Shown here piece after piece: positions 22,944 through 31,387 of a stretch of 33,879 nt of DNA. The notes under the pieces are model-generated. The model saw only the letters and a program-made list of their open reading frames with translations. It did not search any database and was not told the origin of the DNA. The position numbers were made by a program, and so were the translations under genes. Positions within the stretch are counted from its first letter, which is position 1. The number at the start of each line of letters is the position of its first letter. The stretch covers positions 1 to 33,879 of the forward strand of contig CAAFWO010000012.1 of the NCBI GenBank assembly GCA_900766735.1, given 5' to 3'. The stretch comes from Clostridia bacterium (GTDB lineage: Bacteria > Bacillota > Clostridia > CAKSNL01 > HGM11501).

Positions 22944-23982
22944 TGTTTTTCCCCTTTTCTATGGCCTCAAAAAGGCCGTTTAAATATACTGCGCCGAGCG
23001 CGCGGTCGTAAAGCCCATAGCCCGGGCGGCCCTCTTCGCCCCAGATCATTCTGCCGTGATCGGGACGGACGTAGATGTCCGCGCCCTCGTCGATATACGC
23101 CTTCGCGATTCCGTAAATATCGAGCGAGCCTGCGTCCGTTTTGTGCGCGGTCTCGATAAATCCGTCCTCGCCCTGCCAGCGAATGTTCCTGATGTGCGCA
23201 AAATGGATCCTCCCCGCAAACGAGTGCACCATATCGACAATGTCATTTTCGCGCGACGCACCGAGCGAGCCGGAGCAGAGCGTGAGCCCGTTATAAACGC
23301 TCGGGCAGATCGAAAGGAAGCGCTCTAAATTCTTTTTCGATGTGATGATCCTCGGGATCGAGAATATGCTCCAGGGCGGATCGTCCGGATGGATCGCCAT
23401 CTTGACCTTGGCCGCCTCCGCCGCGTCGATGACCGGCTTTAAGAAATAGGTAAGGTTTTCCCAGAGCTCCTCCTCGGTCATATGCCTGTAAAATTCCAAA
23501 AGGCGCTTAAGCTCGTCTTTTTTATAGCTTGAGTCCCACCCGGGAAGTGAAAGCGTGCCCTTTTCCGGGTCGATCGCGCGGATGGACTCGGTTATGTATG
23601 CAAGTGAGTTCGACCCGTCCTCGTTGGGATAGTTTAAGTCACTCCTCGTCCAGTCGAACACCGGCATAAAGTTGTAGCAAACGCAGTCGATGCCGGCCTT
23701 GCCGAGGTTTTTTATCGTTTCGCAGTAGTTCGCGATGAGCCTGTCGCGCGAGGGAAGACCCATCTTGATGTCCTCGTGCACGGGCACGCTCTCGATAACG
23801 GAGAGCTTAAGTCCCGCGTCCTCGACCGTCTTTTTGAGGGCGAGTATCTTGTCAAGAGGCCAGACCTCGCCGACCGGTACGTCGTAAAGCGCGGTGACGA
23901 TGCCCGTAACGCCCGGGATCTGCCTGATGTGCGAAAGCGTCACCGGGTCGGACTCGCCGTACCACCTGAATGTCATTTTCAT
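22936..23982 (-). CDS. uxuA: D-mannonate dehydratase
   Basis: The 348-residue TIM-barrel enzyme removes water from D-mannonate to give 2-keto-3-deoxygluconate, normally with Mn or Fe. It has the UxuA marks MKMTFRWYGESDPV at the start, YNFMPVFDWTRSDLNY near 110-125, IHPDDPPW near 200, TLCSGSLGA, and the C-terminal YVRPDHGRMIWGEEGRPGYG. Length fits the family (about 350-390). The ATG overlaps the dehydrogenase stop (ATGA) and AAAGGAAA is the binding site. Confidence 0.93.
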   Translation of the reverse strand: MKMTFRWYGESDPVTLSHIRQIPGVTGIVTALYDVPVGEVWPLDKILALKKTVEDAGLKLSVIESVPVHEDIKMGLPSRDRLIANYCETIKNLGKAGIDCVCYNFMPVFDWTRSDLNYPNEDGSNSLAYITESIRAIDPEKGTLSLPGWDSSYKKDELKRLLEFYRHMTEEELWENLTYFLKPVIDAAEAAKVKMAIHPDDPPWSIFSIPRIITSKKNLERFLSICPSVYNGLTLCSGSLGASRENDIVDMVHSFAGRIHFAHIRNIRWQGEDGFIETAHKTDAGSLDIYGIAKAYIDEGADIYVRPDHGRMIWGEEGRPGYGLYDRALGAVYLNGLFEAIEKGKNNV

Positions 23983-24950
23983 AATAAAATTTCCTTTCCG
24001 CCCGCCTTCGCGCTTTCATATGCTGCGAAAACGGTTTTTAATGTGCCCGTAACCATTCCGGGATCGGCGCCGCGTCCGTAGCCGTATATCTCGGCAAATT
24101 CCGCTTCGTGCCCTGCTCCCCAGCAAGCCTTGCCGGGCGCGTCGGGCGAGTCGGAGGCTAAAAATACGCCGTTTTTGTAAAGCGAATAGTTGTCGTAGCG
24201 GTAGGTCGCGTTTTCAAAATAGTACTCGATGAACGGCGCAGAGTCGACCGCGTTCGCGTTCGTCGCGAAAAAGTTGAGCGTCGCGCCGGAGGAGAAGCGG
24301 CAGAAAACGCTTGCCGTGTCCTCAACCTCGATGACTCCCTTTAGTGAATTATTCTGCATCACGGCGCTGACCGCTTTCACGTCGCCCCCGACAAGGAGCG
24401 CAAGGTCGAGCGTGTGTATCGACTGGTTGATCAGAACTCCGCCGCCCTCTGTTGCCCATTTTCCGCGCCATGCGCCGCTGTTGTAATATGCCGCGCCGCG
24501 GTTCCATGTGTGGTTCGCCTTGATGCCCAGTAGCTTGCCCGTGACCGTCCCGTCAATGTCTGAAAGGAGCGCCTTTATCGCATTGTTGTGGCGGTTCTGG
24601 AAAATGTAGAACACCCTCGTCCTGTCCCACGACGCCATGACCGAAAGCTCCTCTTTGGTCATCACGGCCGGCTTTTCGGTGACGGCGCACTTGCCTGCGT
24701 CAAGAACAGATGAGATCATCTTACAGTGCAGATAGTGCGGCGTGCAGATGTGATAGTATTCGTTTTCGGGATCGGCGAGCGCGGCCTCAAGCGAATAATA
24801 TGCCTTCGCACCGCATTTTGCGGCCAGGCGGTCGGCTCTTTCGGGCACAATGTCGCAGACAGAGACGATGCGCACCTCTTCGATCTTCGACAGCGCGTCG
24901 GCATGAGTGCCGGAAATCGCTCCGCACCCGACGATGCAAACGTTTTTCAT
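23979..24950 (-). CDS. Gfo/Idh/MocA-family dehydrogenase A
   Basis: A 323-residue NAD(P)-dependent sugar or sugar-acid dehydrogenase. The Rossmann part has CIVGCGAISGTHADAL, the EKP motif is at 92-94 (K93 is the usual catalytic lysine), and the C-terminal domain has WATEGGGVLINQSIHTLDL with the conserved H179 and D182. The substrate cannot be read from the sequence. Its coupling with uxuA suggests oxidation or reduction of a hexuronate-like substrate. The related gene at 25815-26930 shares the TEGGG...NQ..H.LDL block. ATG start after GGAGGT, with its own promoter upstream. Confidence 0.88.
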   Translation of the reverse strand: MKNVCIVGCGAISGTHADALSKIEEVRIVSVCDIVPERADRLAAKCGAKAYYSLEAALADPENEYYHICTPHYLHCKMISSVLDAGKCAVTEKPAVMTKEELSVMASWDRTRVFYIFQNRHNNAIKALLSDIDGTVTGKLLGIKANHTWNRGAAYYNSGAWRGKWATEGGGVLINQSIHTLDLALLVGGDVKAVSAVMQNNSLKGVIEVEDTASVFCRFSSGATLNFFATNANAVDSAPFIEYYFENATYRYDNYSLYKNGVFLASDSPDAPGKACWGAGHEAEFAEIYGYGRGADPGMVTGTLKTVFAAYESAKAGGKEILL

Positions 24951-24985
24951 AACATAACCTCCATTAAAATAAGACTCTATTAATA

Positions 24986-25014
24986 ATTCTAATAAATGCC
25001 TGGTCAGTTGTCAA
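24986..25014 (-). promoter_or_regulatory. internal promoter for the dehydrogenase-uxuA-uxuB unit
   Basis: On the minus strand TTGACA (25014-25009), a 17-bp spacer and TAGAAT (24991-24986). It lies in the 80-nt gap after the second TIM-barrel gene. No terminator is seen in that gap, so this may add to read-through from upstream. Confidence 0.7.
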
Positions 25015-25030
25015 TACAAATTTTTATAGT

Positions 25031-25822
25031 TTAATGAAACTTTTTTACTGTTTGGTTAAAGCCCTGCCCCGTGAGGTAATTATAGCTCTCGGCGAGCGCG
25101 TCAAACGGGTCTCCCTTGCAGATGTCCTGCTCCACCGCGGCATAGGAAGCGCCGGATAGGACGGACGCGGAAATGATCGAGTCCCAGTCAAGGTTTCCGC
25201 TGCCGACGGGCGCCATCATCACGTTATTCGTACCCGGGTCGACCGCGAGATCTTTAAAGTGCATGAGAGCAATGCGGCCGGAGTATTTTTTGATGACCTC
25301 GGCCGGGTCAACTCCGGCGAAGGCGATCCAGTAGGTGTCCAAAATGAACTTGTAGCACTCAGGCGGCGTCGATGCGGCGATAATATCCAGAACAAAACGG
25401 CCGTTAATCTTCGCAAATTCCGCCGCGTGGTTGTGATAGGCAAAGATGAGCTCGTTCATATAGAGCCTTTTTGAAAGCTCGGCCGTCTTTTTGATAAAGT
25501 CCGAAAGGGCATAAGGGTCTCTGGTATATTCCCACGGCATCGAGCCGATACCGGCATAGGGCGAGCCGATCGTCTTGTGAAAGGCGACCTCGGCCTCAAA
25601 GTTATTTAAAAAGGAATCCAGGGGCCGGTGCGTGGCAACGGCGCGCACGCCGTATTCGTCGCACACCGCGCGTATGTCCTCTGCCTTTATGTCCCCGATG
25701 CCGGAGACCTGAACTGTCTTATAGCCGATGGCGGCAACCTTTTTGACGGTTTCGGCAAATTCGGGAAGCGTTTTGCAAAAGTCGCGCACCGTGTAAAGCT
25801 GGGCGCAAATATTTTTATCCAT
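25031..25822 (-). CDS. sugar phosphate isomerase/epimerase-like TIM barrel B
   Basis: A 263-residue xylose-isomerase-like TIM barrel (AP endonuclease 2 / IolE-type superfamily). It has ICAQLYTVRDF at the start, YHNHAAEF near 128-135 (His/Glu ligands), ILDTYWIAFAGVDPAEVI around 160-178, and the metal-site strand LMHFKDLA near 187-194. Ligands for a divalent metal are thus present. The substrate is unknown. I chose ATG 25820-25822, which overlaps the end of the upstream dehydrogenase by 8 nt; its binding site (AAGAGAACC) is weak. The longer frame running upstream to 25945 is read-through inside that gene. Confidence 0.82.
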   Translation of the reverse strand: MDKNICAQLYTVRDFCKTLPEFAETVKKVAAIGYKTVQVSGIGDIKAEDIRAVCDEYGVRAVATHRPLDSFLNNFEAEVAFHKTIGSPYAGIGSMPWEYTRDPYALSDFIKKTAELSKRLYMNELIFAYHNHAAEFAKINGRFVLDIIAASTPPECYKFILDTYWIAFAGVDPAEVIKKYSGRIALMHFKDLAVDPGTNNVMMAPVGSGNLDWDSIISASVLSGASYAAVEQDICKGDPFDALAESYNYLTGQGFNQTVKKFH

Positions 25823-26930
25823 TTTGGTTCTCTTTTTTGCTTTCGCTGATCTTCTCTTTAAGGAATGCGACATATTCGTCGTGAGGGAAGTTTTTCGTAT
25901 CGACAAACGCCTTTTTATAGTCGGAAAGATACATCGCGTCGGCAACCGTCACGCCGAAAATGCCTTCCTCGCCGGGCGCTAAGAGCGCCTCGCCGTTTAA
26001 GAGCGCCTCGGCGTAGTTGTTAAGTATCCCTACATGCTGATCCCCCTGCCCCATAGTGCCGAAGTCGATGTGCTCAGACTCGGGGCACCCGAACGGCACG
26101 GTATTCGTTTTGTCAAACTCAGGCTCGGAAACCTTTAAGCGGTCAAACGTCATTTTCCCGTTTTCGATAACGATCTTTCCCATATCGGCCGCGATCTCGA
26201 GCCTGTTCGTGCCGGGCGCTTCCGCCGTGGATGTTATGTAGGTTCCGGTCGTGCCGTTATCGTATTTTAAGTATGCCGTCACCTCGTCGTCGACCTCGAT
26301 GTCGTGATACTTGCCGTAGGAGCAGTCCGCCAAAATATAGTCGGGCATGCCGAACATCCACTGCCAGAGGTCAAGCTGATGCGGATTCTGGTTGACTAAT
26401 GTTCCGCCGCCCTCTGTCGCCCAGTGCGAGCGCCACGAGCCGCTGTTGTGATATGCGTTCGGGCGGTACCAGTCCGTGATGGTCCACGAAATGCGCTTGA
26501 TGTGGCCGAGAGAGCCGCTTTTCACCATTTCGCGTACCTTCCGGTACATCGGGTTCGTGCGCTGATTGAACATGATGCCGAATAACAGGCCGCTCTTTTT
26601 CGCGGCATCGTTCATTTCGATAACCTGCTTTGTATATACCCCGGCCGGCTTTTCGGTGAGCACGTTAAGACCGGCGGCAAACGCCTTCTCGGCCAGAACC
26701 GGGTGATCGTAGTGCGGAACGGCAATGAGCACCGCGTCCAAAAGTCCGCTTTTTAACATCTCGTCATCGTCCGTGAACACCGGAACGCGATACATCTCTT
26801 CGGCCTTTTTCGCCTTTTCGGGGTCGGTGTCGCAGACGGCGGCAAGCGTCATCTTGGGCACGAGCCCTGTCATAATGCTTTTTGCGTGCCCCTGACCCAT
26901 GTTGCCGAAGCCGATGATCCCCATTCTCAC
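25815..26930 (-). CDS. Gfo/Idh/MocA-family dehydrogenase B
   Basis: A 371-residue dehydrogenase, 48 residues longer than copy A. It has the GIIGFGNMGQGHAKS Rossmann start, the EKP at 93-95, WATEGGGTLVNQNPHQLDLW at 170-189 and a C-terminal ending DLHVGI-like (GDQHVGILNNYAEALL). The longer insert (with NGTTGTYITSTAEAPGTN) suggests a different substrate from copy A. The listed GTG directly follows the TAG of the upstream gene. An alternative ATG at 26924 has AGGTGA just before it and would give 369 residues. Confidence 0.85.
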   Translation of the reverse strand: MRMGIIGFGNMGQGHAKSIMTGLVPKMTLAAVCDTDPEKAKKAEEMYRVPVFTDDDEMLKSGLLDAVLIAVPHYDHPVLAEKAFAAGLNVLTEKPAGVYTKQVIEMNDAAKKSGLLFGIMFNQRTNPMYRKVREMVKSGSLGHIKRISWTITDWYRPNAYHNSGSWRSHWATEGGGTLVNQNPHQLDLWQWMFGMPDYILADCSYGKYHDIEVDDEVTAYLKYDNGTTGTYITSTAEAPGTNRLEIAADMGKIVIENGKMTFDRLKVSEPEFDKTNTVPFGCPESEHIDFGTMGQGDQHVGILNNYAEALLNGEALLAPGEEGIFGVTVADAMYLSDYKKAFVDTKNFPHDEYVAFLKEKISESKKENQNG

Positions 26931-27794
26931 CTAGTCAGGGTTATAGCCGGCCTTTTTGAGCTCGCCTATGAGTGAGGAGTGCGCCAGCGCGAACTTATTA
27001 AAGTCAGCGCTTCCGGAAACGGCGGTCTTTTCCTTGCCCTCAAGCGCGGCAAGTCCGTCAAATTCGCCGAGGTGCGGTTCGAGCGATAAAAAGAGGGAGC
27101 GGCCCTCGTCCTTTAAGGTCTTTAAGATTTCGGCAACGTGGCCGATTCCCTGCCCCGCCGGAACGATCGCGCCGGTGGGAAGCGCGTCCTTAATGTGCAT
27201 ATAGGCGATGTAGGGCGAGAGGAGGTTAAAGGCCTCTAATGTGTCGCACCCGGTCTGGATGAAGTTTGCCGGGTCGAAAACGCCCTTGAAATGGTCGGAA
27301 TAAAGCTCGTCAAAGATGATCTTGCAGCAATCGTGCGTCGCGCCGAAAATGCCCTTCTCGTTCTCGTGGAGGAGCAAAACACCCTCCTTTTCGGCGTAAT
27401 CGGCCATTCTTTTAAGGCGCGCGATGACCTCGGAGGTGTATTCGGCCGCCTTGTGCCCCTCAGGAATGTAGAAAGAGAAAATGCGGATGTTTTTTGTGCC
27501 CAATATCTTCGCGATCGCGACCGTGCGGCAGAACTTCTCAAAGTGGGGCTCAAAATCGTCGGTTATCATGATCTTGCCGATGGGCGAGCCGATGGAGGAC
27601 GCTTTTATAAAGTGCGAGTCCATCTTGGCGCGAAGCGCCTTTGCCTCGTCGTCGGTCAGGTCGGAAATGTTCTTGCCGTCCACTCCCCGCGGCTCGAAAT
27701 AGCGGATGCCGAGCGTGTTTAACCCGGCAAACTGTGCGTCAATATCGGGCGAGATCTCGTCGGAAAAGCCCGAGATTTCAAAATGGTGATACAT
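26931..27794 (-). CDS. sugar phosphate isomerase/epimerase-like TIM barrel A
   Basis: A 287-residue TIM-barrel protein of the xylose-isomerase-like superfamily, with FEISGFSDEISPDIDAQ at the start. It has LLLHENEKGIFG near 140 (metal-binding Glu), FDPANFIQTG and DPANF near 172, and YMHIKDA near 200, the typical Glu/Asp/His metal set. It is the first gene of the operon, with GGAGG 7 nt before the ATG. It is only about a quarter identical by eye to TIM barrel B, so the two are likely not duplicates with the same role. Confidence 0.82.
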   Translation of the reverse strand: MYHHFEISGFSDEISPDIDAQFAGLNTLGIRYFEPRGVDGKNISDLTDDEAKALRAKMDSHFIKASSIGSPIGKIMITDDFEPHFEKFCRTVAIAKILGTKNIRIFSFYIPEGHKAAEYTSEVIARLKRMADYAEKEGVLLLHENEKGIFGATHDCCKIIFDELYSDHFKGVFDPANFIQTGCDTLEAFNLLSPYIAYMHIKDALPTGAIVPAGQGIGHVAEILKTLKDEGRSLFLSLEPHLGEFDGLAALEGKEKTAVSGSADFNKFALAHSSLIGELKKAGYNPD

Positions 27795-28005
27795 AAAAGT
27801 GCCTCCAAGCGTTTTTCTTTAGTATAATACAATTTTCGCTGTAATTCTATGCTTAAATTGACCAAAACATTGCAGATATTGACTTTTTAGAAGCGAGAGG
27901 GTATAATTAATTAAAGGCAATATAAGAGCTTTTCCTGTGTGAGACGGGAGGATATTGCCGCATCACACACCAAATAATCCCTGCTTAACTAAAAGGAGGC
28001 GGAAT
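27795..28005. promoter_or_regulatory. divergent control region between the operon and the AraC gene
   Basis: The 211-bp region holds a minus-strand TATACT (27826-27821) as a weak -10 for the catabolic operon and the plus-strand AraC promoter. The direct repeat TTGACCAAAACATTGC followed by ATATTGAC (27858-27884) could be a regulator site overlapping the -35. Confidence 0.5.
27879..27907 (+). promoter_or_regulatory. promoter of the AraC-family gene
   Basis: TTGACT (27879-27884), a 17-bp spacer and TATAAT (27902-27907). Start would be near 27914, leaving about 92 nt of leader that contains a bipartite hairpin: GGCAATAT (27916-27923) with ATATTGCC (27952-27959), and an inner 6-bp stem 27933-27949. 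Confidence 0.8.
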
Positions 28006-28803
28006 ATGAACGGATTTTCGATCACCGAGAGCGTCGATCTTGCGCCCTCGAACAACAATTTCAGACTGCACACTCATGACTACTACGAGCTTTTCGTATT
28101 CGGCGAGGGGGACGCGTGCCACATAGTCGAGGGCTCGTCCTATCGGCTTGAAAAGGACGATATGATCATTCTCCGCCCGGACGAGATGCACCGCGTGCGC
28201 CATAACTCGCCGGCGAAATACCGGCGGACGGTCATAAGCGTCGGGAGCGACTTTTTCCGCGCAAACTGCCCGGAGTATGAACGCTTCTTCTGGAACAGGG
28301 AGTGCGGAAAGCAAAACCTTCTGCCCTCCGAGGTCTGCCGCGCCTTCGGGGTGACGGACGCGCTTTCACGCGTCAAGGACTACAGCTCGGATTATAAAAA
28401 GCTGTCCGAGCCGGCGGCCAAGGCGGCGTTTATCGAGATGCTCTACCTCGTTTCCCGCGCGGCGGACAGAAGCCGTAACGCGGCCGCATACGGCAAGACT
28501 GCACCCGTCATCGCCTACATAAACGGCCACATCGCGGAGGATATAACGCTATCCTCGCTCGCCGAAAAATTCTTTATGTCAAAGGCGTATCTCAGCCGCC
28601 TTTTCCATTCGTCGACCGGGCTCACCGTCGGTGAATACCTCGCACGAAAGAGAGTGCTTGAGGCGGAGCGCTGTTACAGGGAGGGCATGAGCATTACCGT
28701 CTCGTGCCTCGCGGCCGGATTTTCGGATTATTCCTCGTTCTACAGGACATATAGAAAGGTGCGCGGCCAAAGCCCCAGAACCGGCATGAAAAGATGCATA
28801 TAA
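28006..28803 (+). CDS. AraC-family transcriptional regulator
   Basis: A 265-residue regulator with an N-terminal cupin-like sensor domain (FRLHTHDYYELFVFGEG at 18-34; histidines 22 and 24) and two C-terminal helix-turn-helix motifs (about 170-262, with LSSLAEKFFMSKAYLSRLFH and FSDYSSFYRTYRKVRGQSP). It is divergent from the isomerase/dehydrogenase/uxu operon and is its likely activator in response to a sugar acid. ATG 28006 has AAAAGGAGGCGG just before it; an upstream TTG at 27955 does not. Confidence 0.9.
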   Translation: MNGFSITESVDLAPSNNNFRLHTHDYYELFVFGEGDACHIVEGSSYRLEKDDMIILRPDEMHRVRHNSPAKYRRTVISVGSDFFRANCPEYERFFWNRECGKQNLLPSEVCRAFGVTDALSRVKDYSSDYKKLSEPAAKAAFIEMLYLVSRAADRSRNAAAYGKTAPVIAYINGHIAEDITLSSLAEKFFMSKAYLSRLFHSSTGLTVGEYLARKRVLEAERCYREGMSITVSCLAAGFSDYSSFYRTYRKVRGQSPRTGMKRCI

Positions 28804-28842
28804 AATTTTCGTTTTGACAAGTTTTTTTCAAGCACTGTGCTG

Positions 28843-28871
28843 TTGACAAACCGAGTTAGTTGTGCTAAACT
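28843..28871 (+). promoter_or_regulatory. promoter of the metal ATPase gene pair
   Basis: TTGACA (28843-28848), a 17-bp spacer and TAAACT (28866-28871), with a TGC extension of the -10. Transcription would begin near 28878, close to the AAAGGATG site. Confidence 0.8.
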
Positions 28872-28900
28872 ATAAGCAAAATAAAGAAAGGATGATTTAA

Positions 28901-29143
28901 ATGACAGTAAAAGAATTTTTGAAAAACGATAAGTTTTTGGGATTTGTGGGCGGTGTTCTCGCCGCGACATACGGCGTCCGCGCGCTTAAGAGCGACAAGG
29001 CGAGAGAGCTTTGCGTCAACGGACTTGCAAAGTGCATGAAATTGTCCGACAGCGCGAAGGAGACCTATAAGAACATGAAGGAAGAGGCCGAGGACATCTG
29101 CTATGATGCCAAGAAGCTCTCAAACGGGGAAGCAGAGGACTGA
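28901..29143 (+). CDS. small membrane-associated protein paired with the metal ATPase
   Basis: An 80-residue protein with a short Gly/Ala-rich hydrophobic segment (11-27, GFVGGVLAATYG), then a charged helical part with cysteines at 38, 45 and 67. Small proteins of this look (I think of the DUF6110 kind) sit next to HMA2-type P-type ATPases in Firmicutes. Their role is not known to me; the cysteines make a metal-handling role plausible. ATG start after AAAGGATG. The next gene begins 5 nt past the stop. Confidence 0.7.
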   Translation: MTVKEFLKNDKFLGFVGGVLAATYGVRALKSDKARELCVNGLAKCMKLSDSAKETYKNMKEEAEDICYDAKKLSNGEAED

Positions 29144-29148
29144 TTTTC

Positions 29149-31254
29149 TTGAAATACTCCATTGCATATGATTCTCCCGGAAGACTCAGACTCCGCGCCG
29201 GGAAATGGGCGTTTCCCGAGAATAAGGAGGAGAGCGTCGAGCGCTTTTTCACCGGCGTTCCCGGGGTTTATTCGGCGGTCGCATCAAGCGCGAACGGAGG
29301 GGTACTGATCTTATATAACGGCGACGCGAGATCCGCGATCTTAGAGGCGGCAAAGAGCCTTTCGCCCGATTCGCTCACCGAGACGGAGCCCTCCGGCATG
29401 CGCCTTGTGGACGCACAGTTTAAGCGCGACCTTGCCGCGATAATCAAAAGGCGGATAGTGACGAAGCTTTTCGTTCCGTCATTTCTGCGCCTTCCGCTCG
29501 CGGTGTACCGCGCTGTCCCGTTCGTGAAAAAGGGTCTGTCATCGCTTTTATCAGGGCATATGACGGTCGACGTGCTGGACGCGGTGTCGATCTCGGCGTC
29601 GATCTTAACGGGCAACACGAGCACTGCTTCGTCGGTGATGACACTGCTTTCCGTTTCGTCACTCCTTGAGGGATACACGAAAAAGAAGGCTCATAACGCG
29701 TTTTCCGATTCGCTCGCGTTAAATATCGACAAGGTTTGGCGCGTTACCGGGGAGGGCGAGGAGCTTATCCCTGCGTCGAACGTTCGCCCGGGCGATGTTC
29801 TGAGGGTCAGAACCGGGTCGGTCATCCCGGCGGACGGCGAGATTGCCGCCGGCACGGCCGAGGTGAACGAGGCATCGATGACGGGCGAGAGTGTGCCCGT
29901 TTCAAAAAGCTCCGGCAAAAAAGTCTTCGCCGGCACGGTAGTCGAGTCCGGCACCATCGACATTACGGTGGAACATTTAGCCTCCGAAAGTCGTATCGCC
30001 GGCATCGTCAGTCTGATAGAAGACTCAGAGTCTTTGAAAAGCTCGGTCGGCACAAAGGCGGAACGCCTGGCCGATTCGCTTGTGCCCTGGTGCTTTGCCG
30101 CCTCCGCGGCGACCTATCTTCTGACCGGAAACGGCGCGAAGGCACTTTCGGTGCTGATGGTCGACTTTTCGTGCGCGGTCAAGCTGTCGACCCCGGTCTC
30201 CGTCATCTCCGCGATGCGTGAGGCGACGGGCTATGACATCGTGATAAAGGGCGGCAAATATCTTGAAAACTACGCGTTGGCGGATACGGCGCTTTTCGAT
30301 AAGACCGGAACGCTGACCGTTTCGTGCCCGACATTGGTTAAAACAGTGCCCTTTATGGGCTATTCGGAGGACGAGGTCTTAAAAATCTCGGCCTGCCTTG
30401 AGGAGCATTTCCCTCACTCCGTGGCACGCGCGGTCGTTCGCGCGGCAGAGGAAAAGGGGCTCACGCATTCCGAGATGCATGCCGAAGTGGAATACATCGT
30501 GGCACACGGCATCGCCTCGAAGATAAACGACAAAAAGGTGCTCATTGGCAGCGCGCACTTCATTTTTGACGATGAGAAGGTCGCCTACACGCCCGAGGAG
30601 GAGACGGTCATAAGGGCGCTGGGCGACGAATATTCGCTCATATACCTTGCAGTCGGCGGCCGTCTTGCCGGCATTCTCTGCATCAAAGACCCGGTAAGGC
30701 CGAACGCGGCGCACGCGCTTAAAATGCTTTCGGATTCGGGCATCGGCAACATCGTTATGATCACGGGCGACGGGGAGACGACGGCGAAAAGCGTCTGCCG
30801 CGAGCTCGGGATCGGGAAATTCTATGCCAAGGTTCTGCCGGAGGATAAGCTAAACATCGTGAACAGCTTAAAGGCCGAGGGTCACCGTGTTATCATGGTC
30901 GGCGACGGGATAAACGATTCGCCGGCGCTTGCCGCGGCGGACGTTTCGGTCGCGATGAGAGACGCGTCCGACATCGCGCGCGAGGTGGCGGACATCACGC
31001 TTTTAACGTCGGATCTTTCGCGCCTTGCGCTGTTGAGGGACTTAAGCGAAAGGCTGTTTGCACGCATCAGGCATAACTACAGGTTCATTATGCTCTTTAA
31101 CAGCACGCTCATTGTGCTCGGCATGTGCGGAGTCATCGCTCCGGTCACGAGCGCGCTTTTGCACAATCTGTCGACTATGGCGATAGTGGCAAAGAGTATG
31201 AGCCGCCTTTTGCCTGAGGAAGCGGCCGAAAAAGAGCAAAAAGAAGAAATGTAA
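29149..31254 (+). CDS. heavy-metal P-type ATPase with SCA membrane motif
   Basis: A 701-residue P1B-like ATPase. An N-terminal HMA-like domain without the usual CxxC spans about 3-70, and membrane helices follow. TGES (245-248) marks the actuator, DKTGT has the phosphorylated D384, TGDG is at 539-542 and GDGINDSPAL at 585-594. The canonical CPC in helix 6 is replaced by SCAVKLSTP (341-349), and the final helices carry HNLST (672-676). This suggests a branch separate from Cu/Ag and Zn/Cd pumps, and the metal cannot be named. The cytoplasmic HP motif is shifted (FPHSVARAV at 421-429). TTG is the start, at 29149, and only GAGGAC precedes it, so translation may be coupled to the small gene. Confidence 0.88.
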   Translation: MKYSIAYDSPGRLRLRAGKWAFPENKEESVERFFTGVPGVYSAVASSANGGVLILYNGDARSAILEAAKSLSPDSLTETEPSGMRLVDAQFKRDLAAIIKRRIVTKLFVPSFLRLPLAVYRAVPFVKKGLSSLLSGHMTVDVLDAVSISASILTGNTSTASSVMTLLSVSSLLEGYTKKKAHNAFSDSLALNIDKVWRVTGEGEELIPASNVRPGDVLRVRTGSVIPADGEIAAGTAEVNEASMTGESVPVSKSSGKKVFAGTVVESGTIDITVEHLASESRIAGIVSLIEDSESLKSSVGTKAERLADSLVPWCFAASAATYLLTGNGAKALSVLMVDFSCAVKLSTPVSVISAMREATGYDIVIKGGKYLENYALADTALFDKTGTLTVSCPTLVKTVPFMGYSEDEVLKISACLEEHFPHSVARAVVRAAEEKGLTHSEMHAEVEYIVAHGIASKINDKKVLIGSAHFIFDDEKVAYTPEEETVIRALGDEYSLIYLAVGGRLAGILCIKDPVRPNAAHALKMLSDSGIGNIVMITGDGETTAKSVCRELGIGKFYAKVLPEDKLNIVNSLKAEGHRVIMVGDGINDSPALAAADVSVAMRDASDIAREVADITLLTSDLSRLALLRDLSERLFARIRHNYRFIMLFNSTLIVLGMCGVIAPVTSALLHNLSTMAIVAKSMSRLLPEEAAEKEQKEEM

Positions 31255-31267
31255 TTAAGTCTCATTC

Positions 31268-31291
31268 GGGGCGGCTTGTGCCGCCTCGTTT
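31268..31291 (+). terminator. terminator of the ATPase operon
   Basis: GGGGCGGC (31268-31275) pairs with GCCGCCTC (31280-31287), one G-U included, followed by GTTTT. It is only 14 nt after the ATPase stop. Confidence 0.85.
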
Positions 31292-31379
31292 TATTATATT
31301 TTATAATATATTTTATAATATATTTTAAAAATAAAAAGCCCCTATACGCCAAAACTTAACTCTTTCATCACATTGTTTC
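31288..31379. repeat. AT-rich tandem repeat
   Basis: A unit like ATATTTTATAAT is repeated two to three times around 31296-31325. It may be a bend or a slippage-prone run. The rest of the span is plain AT-rich sequence. Confidence 0.5.
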
Positions 31380-31387
31380 ATCCTTTT

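Noticed and set aside
30379..30714. 111-codon minus-strand frame in the ATPase gene
   Set aside because: Antisense to the nucleotide-binding domain, no support.
31281..31379. CRISPR-like repeat search around AT-rich repeats
   Set aside because: The units are short and AT-only, with no spacers of equal length and no cas genes in the window.
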